From Bacteroidales bacterium (GTDB lineage: Bacteria; Bacteroidota; Bacteroidia; Bacteroidales; CG2-30-32-10), in the NCBI GenBank assembly GCA_035353855.1, contig DAOQAK010000007.1:19971-83970 (forward strand): a DNA stretch of 64,000 nucleotides. Direction: 5' to 3'. Positions within the stretch are counted from its first letter, which is position 1, and every line of letters begins with the position of its first letter. The notes beneath the pieces are model-generated. The model saw only the letters and a list, made by a program, of their open reading frames with translations. It was not told the DNA's origin and searched no databases. Positions 52,817-61,473 of this stretch are shown here, one piece after another. A program made the translations under genes and the position numbers.

Positions 52817-52873
52817 AACATTTTTTCTTCTAATCAAATTCTCATTTACTAAAGAAATACCTGATTTTTATTT

Positions 52874-52881
52874 TACATTTG
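52874..52881 (+). promoter_or_regulatory. -7 box of the THUMP methyltransferase gene
   Basis: TACATTTG matches TAnnTTTG, 16 bases before the TTG start codon at 52898. It supports transcription starting just upstream of that TTG. Confidence 0.55.
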
Positions 52882-52897
52882 TACAAATGTATTTCTA

Positions 52898-54064
52898 TTG
52901 GAAACAAACTCACAATCATATATTGCCAAAACAATTTCCGGGCTGGAAAATGTTCTCGCTGCTGAACTTAATGCACTTGGCGCTTCAGAGGTAAAAGTTA
53001 TTAATCGTGCTGTATCTTTTTCGGGTGATACAAAATTAATGTACACTGCTAACCTTTGGTTACGAACAGCATTGCGAATTCTTGAACCCGTAAGCACTTT
53101 CCGCGTAAATTCAAACGACGATTTATATAATTGCATTTCCGACTATCCTTGGGAAAGCATCATCAATGTTGAGCAAACACTGGCTGTTGATGCTTTCATA
53201 AGCAACAGTGTTTTTAATAATTCGCAGTTTGTTGCACAGAAAGTTAAAGATGCAGTGGTTGACCGTTTCCGGAAAAAATTCGGTAAACGTCCTTCTGTAA
53301 GCATTGAAAATCCTGATTTGCGGATAAATGTTCATATTACACAAAATAATTGTAATGTTTCGTTGGATACATCCGGCGAGTCGTTGCATAAACGCGGTTA
53401 CCGAAAAATTTCGGGACAGGCTCCTTTAAGTGAAGTCCTTGCAGCCGGGCTAATACTGCTTTCGGGATGGGATAAAAAAACAACACTTGTCGACCCGATG
53501 TGCGGTTCGGGAACCATACTTACAGAAGCTGCGCTAATAGCCGAAAACAAAGCTCCCGGAATTTTCAGAAATAATTTCGGTTTCATGAACTGGAAAAATT
53601 TCAACACCGATTTATGGAAAGAAATTTTCACTGATGCTAAAAGACAATCATCAAAAAGCAATGTGAAATTATTTGGTTATGATATTTCACAAAGAGCTCT
53701 TGAAGGAGCTGCGCAAAATGCTGTCGGTACAGGTTTACAGGAAAATATAAAATTAGAAAGAACACCTTTTGAAAAACTTGTACCTCCTGTAAGGCCCGGA
53801 ACACTTTTGTTTAATCCGCCTTACGGTGAACGTATACAGAAAGATGATATAGTTGCTTTTTATAAAACTATTGGTGATATAATGAAACAACGTTTTTCAG
53901 GTTTTGAAGCATGGCTTATCAGCTCCGATATGGATGCACTGAAACATATAGGATTGAAACCTTCTGCAAAATATAAAGTTTTCAACGGACCGCTTGAATG
54001 TCGTTTTGTAAAATTCAATCTTTACGAAGGAAGTAAAAAAAGAAAAGAGAATTCAGAAATATGA
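52898..54064 (+). CDS. THUMP-domain RNA methyltransferase (RlmL N-terminal half/YcbY-like)
   Basis: A 388-residue class I SAM methyltransferase acting on RNA, probably m2G of 23S rRNA. It has an N-terminal ferredoxin-like and THUMP region (about 1-160). The methylase domain carries DPMCGSGTILTEAALIA (SAM site) and LFNPPYGERI (NPPY catalytic motif). The frame is closed by a stop at 52862 and contains no upstream ATG, so the start must be the TTG at 52898 (or a rarer codon); the first internal Met would remove much of the THUMP region. Confidence 0.9.
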   Translation: METNSQSYIAKTISGLENVLAAELNALGASEVKVINRAVSFSGDTKLMYTANLWLRTALRILEPVSTFRVNSNDDLYNCISDYPWESIINVEQTLAVDAFISNSVFNNSQFVAQKVKDAVVDRFRKKFGKRPSVSIENPDLRINVHITQNNCNVSLDTSGESLHKRGYRKISGQAPLSEVLAAGLILLSGWDKKTTLVDPMCGSGTILTEAALIAENKAPGIFRNNFGFMNWKNFNTDLWKEIFTDAKRQSSKSNVKLFGYDISQRALEGAAQNAVGTGLQENIKLERTPFEKLVPPVRPGTLLFNPPYGERIQKDDIVAFYKTIGDIMKQRFSGFEAWLISSDMDALKHIGLKPSAKYKVFNGPLECRFVKFNLYEGSKKRKENSEI

Positions 54065-54101
54065 ATTCAGAAGATAGAATTAAGAATGTAGAATTTTAAT
54101 T

Positions 54102-54165
54102 TGTCCCGTAGGGACATAATATTGGTAATAAAAAACAACATTAAACAATAAGTGCCTTTAGGTAC
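54102..54165. repeat. Double-hairpin REP-like repeat
   Basis: TGTCCC-GTA-GGGACA at 54102-54116 and GTGCCT-TT-AGGTAC at 54152-54165, joined by an AT-rich linker containing ATTGGTAATAAAAAAC. This resembles a palindromic repeat commonly seen between genes in Bacteroidota. Upstream lies an AGAATTCAGAA-like degenerate repeat. Confidence 0.65.
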
Positions 54166-54187
54166 GAAATAAATAAAATATTTTTTA

Positions 54188-55510
54188 ATGAATATAAATT
54201 TTAATGTTCCTGTACTTGGCAAATGCTGCGTAAAATCACCTATTCAACTGGGGTATGAACATGGTGACGGAATTTATAATTATGTACGAAATGATGAAAG
54301 GATCCTATATGAAAAATCCTTTAATTGTTTCCTGGAATACCAGAAGAACGGAACCATTCCTTTATCATTCGAAAAAGCAGGTCCACGTGAAATGATCTAT
54401 TTTGAACCTGCCAAAACCAAAGCAGCTATTGTAACATGTGGCGGTTTATGTCCCGGGCAGAATAATGTAATCCGCAGCATTGTAATGGAATTATTTTACC
54501 GTTATAACGTTACCAAAATTATCGGGTTTCAATATGGCTATGAAGGATTAATACCCAAATACAATCATCCATACATGGAATTAAATCCTGAAGTTGTTGA
54601 CGACATACAATTGCAGGGCGGCTCTATTCTTGGTTCTTCACGAGGCAACCAGGATGTGGGCGAAATGGTGAATACCCTTGAACGGAATAATATAAATATT
54701 CTTTTTTGTATCGGTGGTGATGGTACTTTACGCGGCGCTCATGAAATTCAGGAAGAAATAAAAAAACGTAATCTTAAAATATCTGTTGCGGGAATTCCAA
54801 AAACCATAGACAATGATATAAATTTTATTGAAAAATCTTTTGGTTTTGAAACAGCCTTTTCCAAAGCACATGAAATTATTAGCAATGCACATAATGAAGC
54901 TAAAGGATTTTATAATGGCATTGTGATTATAAAACTAATGGGGCGCGATTCCGGCTTTATTGCTGCTCACGCCACTTTATCCATGCAGGAAGTTAATTTT
55001 GTTCTTGTTCCTGAAATGGGCGAATTTGAACTCGACGGAGAAAAAGGATTTTTAAACATTCTAAAAAAAAGAATAGAAAACAAACATCATGCTTTAATAG
55101 TAGTGGCTGAAGGTGCAGGACAACATTTCTTCAATAATGAAACCCTGCAGAAAGATGCTTCTGGAAATGTAAAACTCAATGATATTGGTATTTTTCTTAA
55201 AGATAGAATTTTTGAATATTTTAAAAATATTGAAATGCCCGTTTCATTGAAATATATCGACCCCAGTTATATCATCCGCAGTGCACCAGCCGTTGCCGAC
55301 GACAGCAAATTTTGCGGACAGCTGGCACAAAATGCAGTACATGGCGCTATGGCAGGAAAAACAGGCTTTGTAGCAGGTATCTGGTCTAACCAGTTTACTT
55401 ATCTTCCAATTGAAACTACAATAGGTAAAAGGAAAAAAATTAATTTGGAAAGTGAACTTTGGTGGAATGTTATGGAAGCTACCGGACAACCTACTAGTTT
55501 TAAAAACTAA
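54188..55510 (+). CDS. pfkA: 6-phosphofructokinase, long group-II/X type
   Basis: Glycolytic enzyme phosphorylating fructose 6-phosphate. The 440-residue protein has GGLCPGQNNVIR (85-96), GGDGTLRGA (176-184), PKTIDND (204-210) and MGRDSGFIAAHATL. Gly in GGDG is the ATP-type choice, whereas Lys in PKTIDND is the pyrophosphate-type choice. The combination is what I recall for plant- and trypanosome-like ATP enzymes, so ATP dependence is more likely. It is longer than E. coli PfkA by an N-terminal extension of about 75 residues. Confidence 0.9.
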   Translation: MNINFNVPVLGKCCVKSPIQLGYEHGDGIYNYVRNDERILYEKSFNCFLEYQKNGTIPLSFEKAGPREMIYFEPAKTKAAIVTCGGLCPGQNNVIRSIVMELFYRYNVTKIIGFQYGYEGLIPKYNHPYMELNPEVVDDIQLQGGSILGSSRGNQDVGEMVNTLERNNINILFCIGGDGTLRGAHEIQEEIKKRNLKISVAGIPKTIDNDINFIEKSFGFETAFSKAHEIISNAHNEAKGFYNGIVIIKLMGRDSGFIAAHATLSMQEVNFVLVPEMGEFELDGEKGFLNILKKRIENKHHALIVVAEGAGQHFFNNETLQKDASGNVKLNDIGIFLKDRIFEYFKNIEMPVSLKYIDPSYIIRSAPAVADDSKFCGQLAQNAVHGAMAGKTGFVAGIWSNQFTYLPIETTIGKRKKINLESELWWNVMEATGQPTSFKN

Positions 55511-55711
55511 GTCAGAATGCAGAAGCAAGAAGTCAGAATTTTAAAAACAAGTTGAAAAGTATACAAGTTGATAAGGGATAAGTTTATTGAAAATATTTAG
55601 CAATGAATGACTCCGCCGCAGCGGAGAATGACTATAAATAACAGCGAAACATTTTAATGATTAATGATAAATTTAAATAAAACCTATTGTTAAGTTAAGT
55701 CTGATATGGTA

Positions 55712-55757
55712 TTACAGAATGTCATAATGCGTATATCGAAATGTGAACATTCTGTAA
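55712..55757. repeat. Hairpin with 11-bp perfect stem
   Basis: TTACAGAATGT pairs with ACATTCTGTAA around a 24-base loop. It is immediately followed by the REP hairpin at 55761. Confidence 0.7.
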
Positions 55758-55760
55758 GAG

Positions 55761-55789
55761 GGTCATCCTTCGATGAACTCAGGATGACC
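55761..55789 (+). repeat. REP hairpin, loop TCGATGAACTC
   Basis: Nine-base perfect stem GGTCATCCT/AGGATGACC around the 11-base loop TCGATGAACTC, identical to the loop of the minus-strand hairpin at 13913-13937. Confidence 0.78.
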
Positions 55790-55832
55790 GTCATTTCAAA
55801 ATTAAATTAACACAATATTAAAAAAAATAAAA

Positions 55833-58328
55833 ATGGAACGCGTTACAAATTTTGCTGATGTAATACTCCCGCTTTCACTTCCGGGATACTACACTTATCG
55901 TGTTCCTTATGAAATGAATGATGTTGTTCAACCGGGCATGCGAGTAGTTGTTCAATTTGGCAAAAAGAAAATTTATACCGCCATTGTTCGAAAAGTACAT
56001 AGCGAAACCCCCAAAGTAAATGATATAAAATATATTTTATCAATTCTTGAAAACGATGCATTGGTAACAGAAAAGCAAATGCAATTTTGGGAATGGATTT
56101 CATCGTACTACATGTGTACTCCCGGCGAAGTTATGAAAGCGGCTTTACCTTCAGCACTGAAATTGGAAAGTGAAACCAAAATAATTTTAAACCCGTCATT
56201 CGATGGAGATATTTCTTTGCTTACCGAAAAAGAATTATTGATAGCTGAAGCGCTAAGCAAACAAAAAGCTCTTACTATCACCGACGTTACAAAAATAGCT
56301 GACCAGAAAAAAATTATTCCTCTTATAAAAACTCTGATCGAGAAAAATGTTATCATTCCCGAAGAAGAACTGGTAAGCCGTTACAAGCCAAAAACCGAGA
56401 CTTTCGTAAAAATCAGCGAAAGTTATCTTGATGATATAAAACTGAAGGACGTCTTCGATAAACTCGAAAAGAAAGCGCCAAAACAATTGGAAATACTGAT
56501 GTATCTATACAGTAAAAGGTTAAAAGCAAACGATAAACCTTTACGTATTATCAGATCAGAAATGCTGAAAACACTGAATACATCATCTGCACAACTGAAT
56601 GCATTAATCAAAAAAGGAATCTGCGAACAATACACTCATGAAATATCGCGACTGGAAGAAGCTGATGAATCCAACGGCTCAACGGTTATTTTGAATGAAG
56701 TCCAGGAAAATGCTTATAATGAGGTAATCGAAGGATTCACAAAAAAAGATATTGTTTTATTGCATGGCATTACGTCAAGCGGGAAAACCGAGATATATAT
56801 TAAACTTATTGAAGAAGCCGTTAACAAAGGCAAACAGGTGTTGTATCTTCTTCCTGAAATTGCGCTCACAACACAAATCATTAATCGTTTACGAAAAGCT
56901 TTCGGGAAAAAAGTTGGAGTATATCACAGTAAATTCAACGAAAGTGAACGTGTTGAAATTTGGAATAAAGTGCTTTTGAATTCGTCGAATATAACAAATA
57001 ATGAAGAAACATATCAAATCGTTCTTGGCGCAAGAAGCTCATCATTACTGCCATACAGCAATCTCGGGTTAGTAATAGTTGATGAAGAGCATGATACATC
57101 ATACAAGCAATATGAACCAGCTCCACGTTATAACGCGCGCGATTCGGCAATTTACCTGGCAAAAATGCATGGGGCAAAAACAATACTTGGTTCAGCTACA
57201 CCTTCTGTTGAAAGTTATTTTAATGCAATTCACAATAAATATCAGTTGGTTGAAATTAATAAACGCTTTGGTGATGTGATGCTTCCGGAAATATTTGTTG
57301 CCGATGTAAAAGAAGAAAGCAGGCGCAGAAGAATGAAATCGCACTTCACTCCTTTTCTGCTCGAGCATATTGAAGAAGCATTGAAGAATAAAGAACAGGT
57401 CATATTGTTTCAGAACCGGCGAGGATTTTCAATCCGTCTTGAATGCGACATCTGCCACTGGATGCCCGAATGCAAAAATTGTGATGTTACGCTCACTTAT
57501 CATAAAAAATCCGACCAGCTTGTTTGTCATTATTGCGGATATACCGAAAACGTTCCCGACCATTGCCCTGCCTGCAACAACAATAAAGTTTTAATGAAAG
57601 GTTTTGGCACTGAAAAAATTGAAGAAGAGCTACCAATTTTTTTCCCCGGTGCAAAAGTTGTTCGTATGGATTTAGATACAACTCGCAGCAAATATAGTCA
57701 TCAGCAAATCATCAACGATTTCGAAGATCGGAAAATTGATATTCTTGTGGGAACACAAATGGTAACCAAAGGTCTGGATTTTGAAAATGTAAGTGTAGTA
57801 GGAATAATGAACGCCGACAACATGATAAGTTTTCCCGACTTCCGTTCCTTTGAACGCAGCTATCAAATGATGGCGCAGGTTAGCGGACGTGCCGGAAGAA
57901 AAAATAAACGAGGAAAAGTAATTATTCAAACATACAATCCTTATCATTCTGTAATTCGTTATGTTGTTGAAAATAACTATACAGCCATGTACGAAAGCCA
58001 GATTACAGAACGCGCCACCTTTAAATATCCTCCCGTTTGTAAACTGATACAACTTACATTGAAGCATAAAGATGCCGAAAAGCTTAACAAATCGGCAAGT
58101 GCGTTTGCAAAGAATTTACGAAAAGTTTTTGGCAGCAGAATTCTTGGCCCGGAATATCCTTCGGTTTCAAAAATCAGGAATGAATATTTAAAAAATATCC
58201 TGATAAAAATTGAAAAAGATTATTCGATTTCACAAGCTAAATCAGCATTGCGAGCTCAAATTGAAAATTTCAAAAACGATAATGATTTCAAAGGAGTAAA
58301 AATTGTAATTGATGTTGACCCGATGTAA
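55833..58328 (+). CDS. priA: PriA, primosomal replication-restart helicase
   Basis: DNA helicase that restarts stalled forks. The 831-residue protein has the N-terminal 3'-binding domain, Walker A GITSSGKTEIY (near residue 312) and DEEHDTSYKQ (DEEH box). Two zinc sites with eight cysteines span about 535-590 (CDICHWMPECKNC and CHYCGY...CPAC). Helicase motifs V and VI follow (GTQMVTKGLDFENV and QVSGRAGR). Full length and intact. Confidence 0.96.
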   Translation: MERVTNFADVILPLSLPGYYTYRVPYEMNDVVQPGMRVVVQFGKKKIYTAIVRKVHSETPKVNDIKYILSILENDALVTEKQMQFWEWISSYYMCTPGEVMKAALPSALKLESETKIILNPSFDGDISLLTEKELLIAEALSKQKALTITDVTKIADQKKIIPLIKTLIEKNVIIPEEELVSRYKPKTETFVKISESYLDDIKLKDVFDKLEKKAPKQLEILMYLYSKRLKANDKPLRIIRSEMLKTLNTSSAQLNALIKKGICEQYTHEISRLEEADESNGSTVILNEVQENAYNEVIEGFTKKDIVLLHGITSSGKTEIYIKLIEEAVNKGKQVLYLLPEIALTTQIINRLRKAFGKKVGVYHSKFNESERVEIWNKVLLNSSNITNNEETYQIVLGARSSSLLPYSNLGLVIVDEEHDTSYKQYEPAPRYNARDSAIYLAKMHGAKTILGSATPSVESYFNAIHNKYQLVEINKRFGDVMLPEIFVADVKEESRRRRMKSHFTPFLLEHIEEALKNKEQVILFQNRRGFSIRLECDICHWMPECKNCDVTLTYHKKSDQLVCHYCGYTENVPDHCPACNNNKVLMKGFGTEKIEEELPIFFPGAKVVRMDLDTTRSKYSHQQIINDFEDRKIDILVGTQMVTKGLDFENVSVVGIMNADNMISFPDFRSFERSYQMMAQVSGRAGRKNKRGKVIIQTYNPYHSVIRYVVENNYTAMYESQITERATFKYPPVCKLIQLTLKHKDAEKLNKSASAFAKNLRKVFGSRILGPEYPSVSKIRNEYLKNILIKIEKDYSISQAKSALRAQIENFKNDNDFKGVKIVIDVDPM

Positions 58329-58374
58329 CAAAAGCAATGGCTTAATTGTTAAACAGTTTAATTGTTCGAATATT

Positions 58375-59097
58375 CTACTGTTGCTTCAACGAAGTAAATG
58401 AACCAAATACCCAACCAACATCTCCTCCAACTTTTATTTTATACCAATAATCCGTTTTCCCTGAAACAGTAACCAGCTGCTTTCCTTTTTCAAGAATCTT
58501 GAAAGTCTCGCCATTTGAAACTCCTTTAATTATTGTTGAGCTTGCTCTTGGCGATTGACGGATGTTTATCATATTATCCGATACTATTGTCAGTTCGTTT
58601 GCATTCGAAGTTTTAGTTGTGGTAGTGGTATTTGTTGAAGTATTAGCATTGGAAGCCGACTTAGAAGATTTAGAAGGCGAAGTTTCCGTTGAAGAGATGG
58701 TGGTTTTTGAAGAAGTTGATTTCGTATTTTCAGCAGATGTTTGCTCTGAACTAACAGCAAAATTATCACTTCCGTTTTTTGTATATTTTGTTGAACCTTT
58801 TAATAGTTCATTACATCCAATGATTGAATATATAGGCCCTGTGCCATCTACAGAAGTTAATACCTGCCCATTAAGTTTATATGCATATTTCAACCCATTG
58901 CTTGACGTTATAGTGAACAACTCTCCCGCTTTTTCAATCTTCAGGGATGCGCTTTTTCCCACTTCATTCCATATTCCAATAATAGAATCATTATTTATTG
59001 AATCATCCTTTGATTTATTTTTGTCTCCATCACTGCCACCGCAGGAAGCCAACATTGCTGATAAAACAATGATTAAGGAATAAAATATATTTTTCAT
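58375..59097 (-). CDS. SH3-domain lipoprotein
   Basis: A 240-residue lipoprotein with lipobox MLASC (Cys19). A short beta domain resembling lipocalin-like DUFs (about 40-105) is followed by a Ser/Thr/Lys low-complexity linker (about 110-170). A C-terminal bacterial SH3 domain (NIRQSPRASSTIIKGV to VGWVFGSF) may bind cell wall or protein ligands. Faces the periplasm. Convergent with priA. Confidence 0.85.
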   Translation of the reverse strand: MKNIFYSLIIVLSAMLASCGGSDGDKNKSKDDSINNDSIIGIWNEVGKSASLKIEKAGELFTITSSNGLKYAYKLNGQVLTSVDGTGPIYSIIGCNELLKGSTKYTKNGSDNFAVSSEQTSAENTKSTSSKTTISSTETSPSKSSKSASNANTSTNTTTTTKTSNANELTIVSDNMINIRQSPRASSTIIKGVSNGETFKILEKGKQLVTVSGKTDYWYKIKVGGDVGWVFGSFTSLKQQ

Positions 59098-59175
59098 AAT
59101 TATAAGTTTTAGAAAGTGTAAATATAAAAAAGAAAGTAAATAAAGTATTACAGGAAATGTATTTTTAACAAAAAT

Positions 59176-59490
59176 TTATTTTTCTGCTTTAGGTAAAGTA
59201 TCATTATGTACTATCAGAAAAATATCTTCGCTGTCGCGTTTCATCAGGTAACGTTCACGGGCAAATTTTTCAAGGCTTTCGGGATTGTTAAGCAATTCCA
59301 GTATTTCAACGCTATCTTTTTTTATTTCCTGCTTATAATATATTTTTTCTTCCTGAAGCTTGTGTAGCTTTTTGGCAAGGTCTATCTGGGACAGTAAATT
59401 ACTTTTATCAAAAACAAGTATCCACACAAAAAATGCCGATGTAACTATTACATATTTGTTTTTTAATATGTGCAGTATCTTTTTAAACAT
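59176..59490 (-). CDS. FtsB/DivIC septum-formation initiator
   Basis: A 104-residue bitopic protein: a short cytoplasmic N-terminus, one membrane helix (about 13-28), then a coiled coil (KLHKLQEEKIYYKQEIKKDS) and the family segment PESLEKFARERYLMKRDSED near the C-terminus. Partner of FtsL and FtsQ in the divisome. Its FtsL partner is probably the protein encoded at 4593-5027. Confidence 0.9.
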   Translation of the reverse strand: MFKKILHILKNKYVIVTSAFFVWILVFDKSNLLSQIDLAKKLHKLQEEKIYYKQEIKKDSVEILELLNNPESLEKFARERYLMKRDSEDIFLIVHNDTLPKAEK

Positions 59491-59814
59491 AATAAAAGTA
59501 TATGCGTAAAATTAATCAATAAGAATAAGTGTGAATATTAAATATAAATGTTTTGCTAACAGTTAGCTGTTAAAAATTATAGGAGATGTAAATATTAAAA
59601 AAATGAATTGGTATTATACTGAGCGTTTGAAGTTGTATTTATACCGACAGAAAAGAGTTTTGCAAAAATATTTTTTGTTTTCTGTACGGTATAACTCGTT
59701 CAAAACAGTTTTGCTTTTGCAAACCTGATAAGAACGAGTATATTTTTAGCTGTAATAGAAATATGCAACCCCTAACAGTTGAAGCATACATAACATTTCA
59801 GAAATAAACTAATT
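59491..59814. other. Gene-free spacer holding repeat copy C
   Basis: Besides the 103-bp repeat at 59640-59742 it contains a small palindrome GCTAAC-A-GTTAGC near 59554 and the ACTGAGCG word near 59616. No coding frame or terminator of quality is seen. Confidence 0.5.
59640..59742 (+). repeat. 103-bp twin-hairpin repeat, copy C
   Basis: Two hairpins in series. The first joins TATACCGACAGAAAA to TTTTCTGTACGGTATA. The second joins TATAACTCGTTC to GAACGAGTATA, sharing the central TATA. It is identical at 101 of 103 positions and in the same orientation as the copy at 60573-60675. The pair flanks the deoxynucleoside kinase gene. Confidence 0.88.
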
Positions 59815-60429
59815 TCAGAAAAGTCCGTGAATATTAGCATTCACTTTATCGATAACACTTCCGAAGTCTTCAGCGTTTTCAGTAAAATTAATATTATCAA
59901 CATCCACTATTAAAAGTTTCCCTGAATTATAAGTAGTAATCCATGCTTCATAACGTTCGTTAAGGCGTTTCAGGTAATCGAGACGAATAGAATTTTCATA
60001 ATCTCTTCCGCGTTTCTGAATTTGTTTTACCAAAGTGGGAACACTTGCTCTTAGGTAAATCAACAAATCCGGCGATTGTAAAAATGAAGCCATCAGTTCG
60101 AAAAGAGAAGAATAATTTTCGAAATCGCGAGTGCTCATTAGCCCCATGGAATGAAGGTTTGGCGCAAAAATATAAGCATCTTCATATATCGTACGATCCT
60201 GTATTACATCTTTTCCGCTCTTACGAATATCAACAACCTGGCGAAAACGGCTATTCAGAAAATATATCTGCAAATTGAACGACCAGCGCTGCATGTCTTC
60301 ATAAAAATTATTCAGATAAGGATTAGTATCTACGTCTTCATAATGAGCTTTCCATCCATAATGTTTTGATAAAAGACTGGTGAGCGTAGTTTTGCCCGAA
60401 CCGATATTTCCTGCAATAGCTATATGCAT
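59815..60429 (-). CDS. Deoxynucleoside kinase (dGK/dAK type)
   Basis: Salvage kinase phosphorylating deoxynucleosides. The 204-residue protein has the P-loop GNIGSGKTT (7-15), the DRTIYEDAYIF segment (DRS-like motif), and the lid region with RGRDYENSI. It belongs to the Bacillus Dgk/Dck-like group; purine versus pyrimidine preference is not clear from sequence. The gene is bracketed by two copies of a 103-bp repeat in direct orientation. Confidence 0.9.
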   Translation of the reverse strand: MHIAIAGNIGSGKTTLTSLLSKHYGWKAHYEDVDTNPYLNNFYEDMQRWSFNLQIYFLNSRFRQVVDIRKSGKDVIQDRTIYEDAYIFAPNLHSMGLMSTRDFENYSSLFELMASFLQSPDLLIYLRASVPTLVKQIQKRGRDYENSIRLDYLKRLNERYEAWITTYNSGKLLIVDVDNINFTENAEDFGSVIDKVNANIHGLF

Positions 60430-60572
60430 AAATTAATTGTTTAAAAAATACCTGACTAAAGTAACAAATTTCCGAAAACAAGAAAGAATTAATTTTAAAA
60501 TATTTTGTCAGAAACGAAATGTTAAGTGCCATATACTAATAATAGCAGGCAACATGAAGCTTACGTAAAATT

Positions 60573-60675
60573 TATACCGACAGAAAAGAGATTTGCAAAA
60601 ATATTTTTTGTTTTCTGTACGGTATAACTCGTTCTAAACAGTTTTGCTTTTGCAAACCTGATAAGAACGAGTATA
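60573..60675 (+). repeat. 103-bp twin-hairpin repeat, copy D
   Basis: Differs from 59640-59742 only at two positions (GAGA for GAGT after the first arm, and TTCT for TTCA at the second). It ends 6 bases from the stop codon of the following minus-strand gene and may serve as its terminator. Confidence 0.88.
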
Positions 60676-60681
60676 AATAAT

Positions 60682-61473
60682 TTAATTTTTTACAGAATAT
60701 ATAGAAACGCCTAATGAATCATGAACAAAAATCTTATTATTGGAATAATCACAATCCAAAGCATTTTTTTCGGGAAGCGTGGATGACTTCTGAGCAAAGG
60801 TCTTGAAATTATATTCTATCAATTGCGATTCTGTAGCATAAACAAGATTATCATCTATTATCTGAAACGAAGAAAGATTTTTAAAATGAAGGGTTTTAGA
60901 ATAGGTTCCGTATTTATCAAAAACAAGAATTCCTGTTTCCGGGTTGTTTAAATATACCATATTATTTATTTCAATCAAATAATTTGGTCTTATATCAACA
61001 CCTGTAAGTTGTACAATATTTCCGCTATTATTTGTGCGTTGCAAATTCTTATCAAATCGTATCAGTTGAAAATCCTGCTGGTCGAAAACCCAAAATCCAT
61101 TTTCGTAAGAACTGCATGTAAGCAACGGTTGCATCAGTTCAAGTTTATCAAGTTCAATAACATCGCCATTTTGACTTAATGTGTTATCTAGAAAAATAAT
61201 TTTTCTGAAATCATGATAAAACAAAAGTATTTTCATAGGATCGGAAACATCAGCAAAAAAAATACTTCCATGAGATTTATCACTGAACGATTTCAATAAC
61301 ATTCCTTCGGGCGAATATTTTTTAAACTCGCAACCTTGAACTGTATAAACATTTCCCAGGTTATCGGTAGTCATAAAAAAATAATTCCCCGGAATTGTTG
61401 TAAGCAGCACAAAATCGGATATTCTGAAAGAAACAAATATCATCAAAAAAAATATAATTAAAATTTTTCTCAT
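60682..61473 (-). CDS. Exported beta-propeller-like protein of unknown function
   Basis: A 263-residue protein with a hydrophobic N-terminal segment (signal peptide or anchor). The body has repeated short strands with aromatic and Asp turns (NLGNVYTVQGCEFKKYSPEG, ENGFWVFDQQDFQLIRFDKN, NPETGILVFDKYGTYSKTL) typical of a partial beta-propeller. It overlaps the GH3 gene by 4 bases (ATGA) and so is translationally coupled to it. I do not recognise a named family. Confidence 0.75.
   Translation of the reverse strand: MRKILIIFFLMIFVSFRISDFVLLTTIPGNYFFMTTDNLGNVYTVQGCEFKKYSPEGMLLKSFSDKSHGSIFFADVSDPMKILLFYHDFRKIIFLDNTLSQNGDVIELDKLELMQPLLTCSSYENGFWVFDQQDFQLIRFDKNLQRTNNSGNIVQLTGVDIRPNYLIEINNMVYLNNPETGILVFDKYGTYSKTLHFKNLSSFQIIDDNLVYATESQLIEYNFKTFAQKSSTLPEKNALDCDYSNNKIFVHDSLGVSIYSVKN

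Larger units (their letters stand above)
55511..55832. other. Gene-free spacer with degenerate repeats and hairpins
   Basis: Begins with a CAGAA/AGTCAGAA-type degenerate run and an AAGTTGATAAG word, as in other Bacteroidota spacers. A GC-rich palindrome (55611-55626), an 11-bp stem hairpin (55712-55757) and an invariant-loop REP (55761-55789) follow. No frame of coding quality. Confidence 0.6.
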
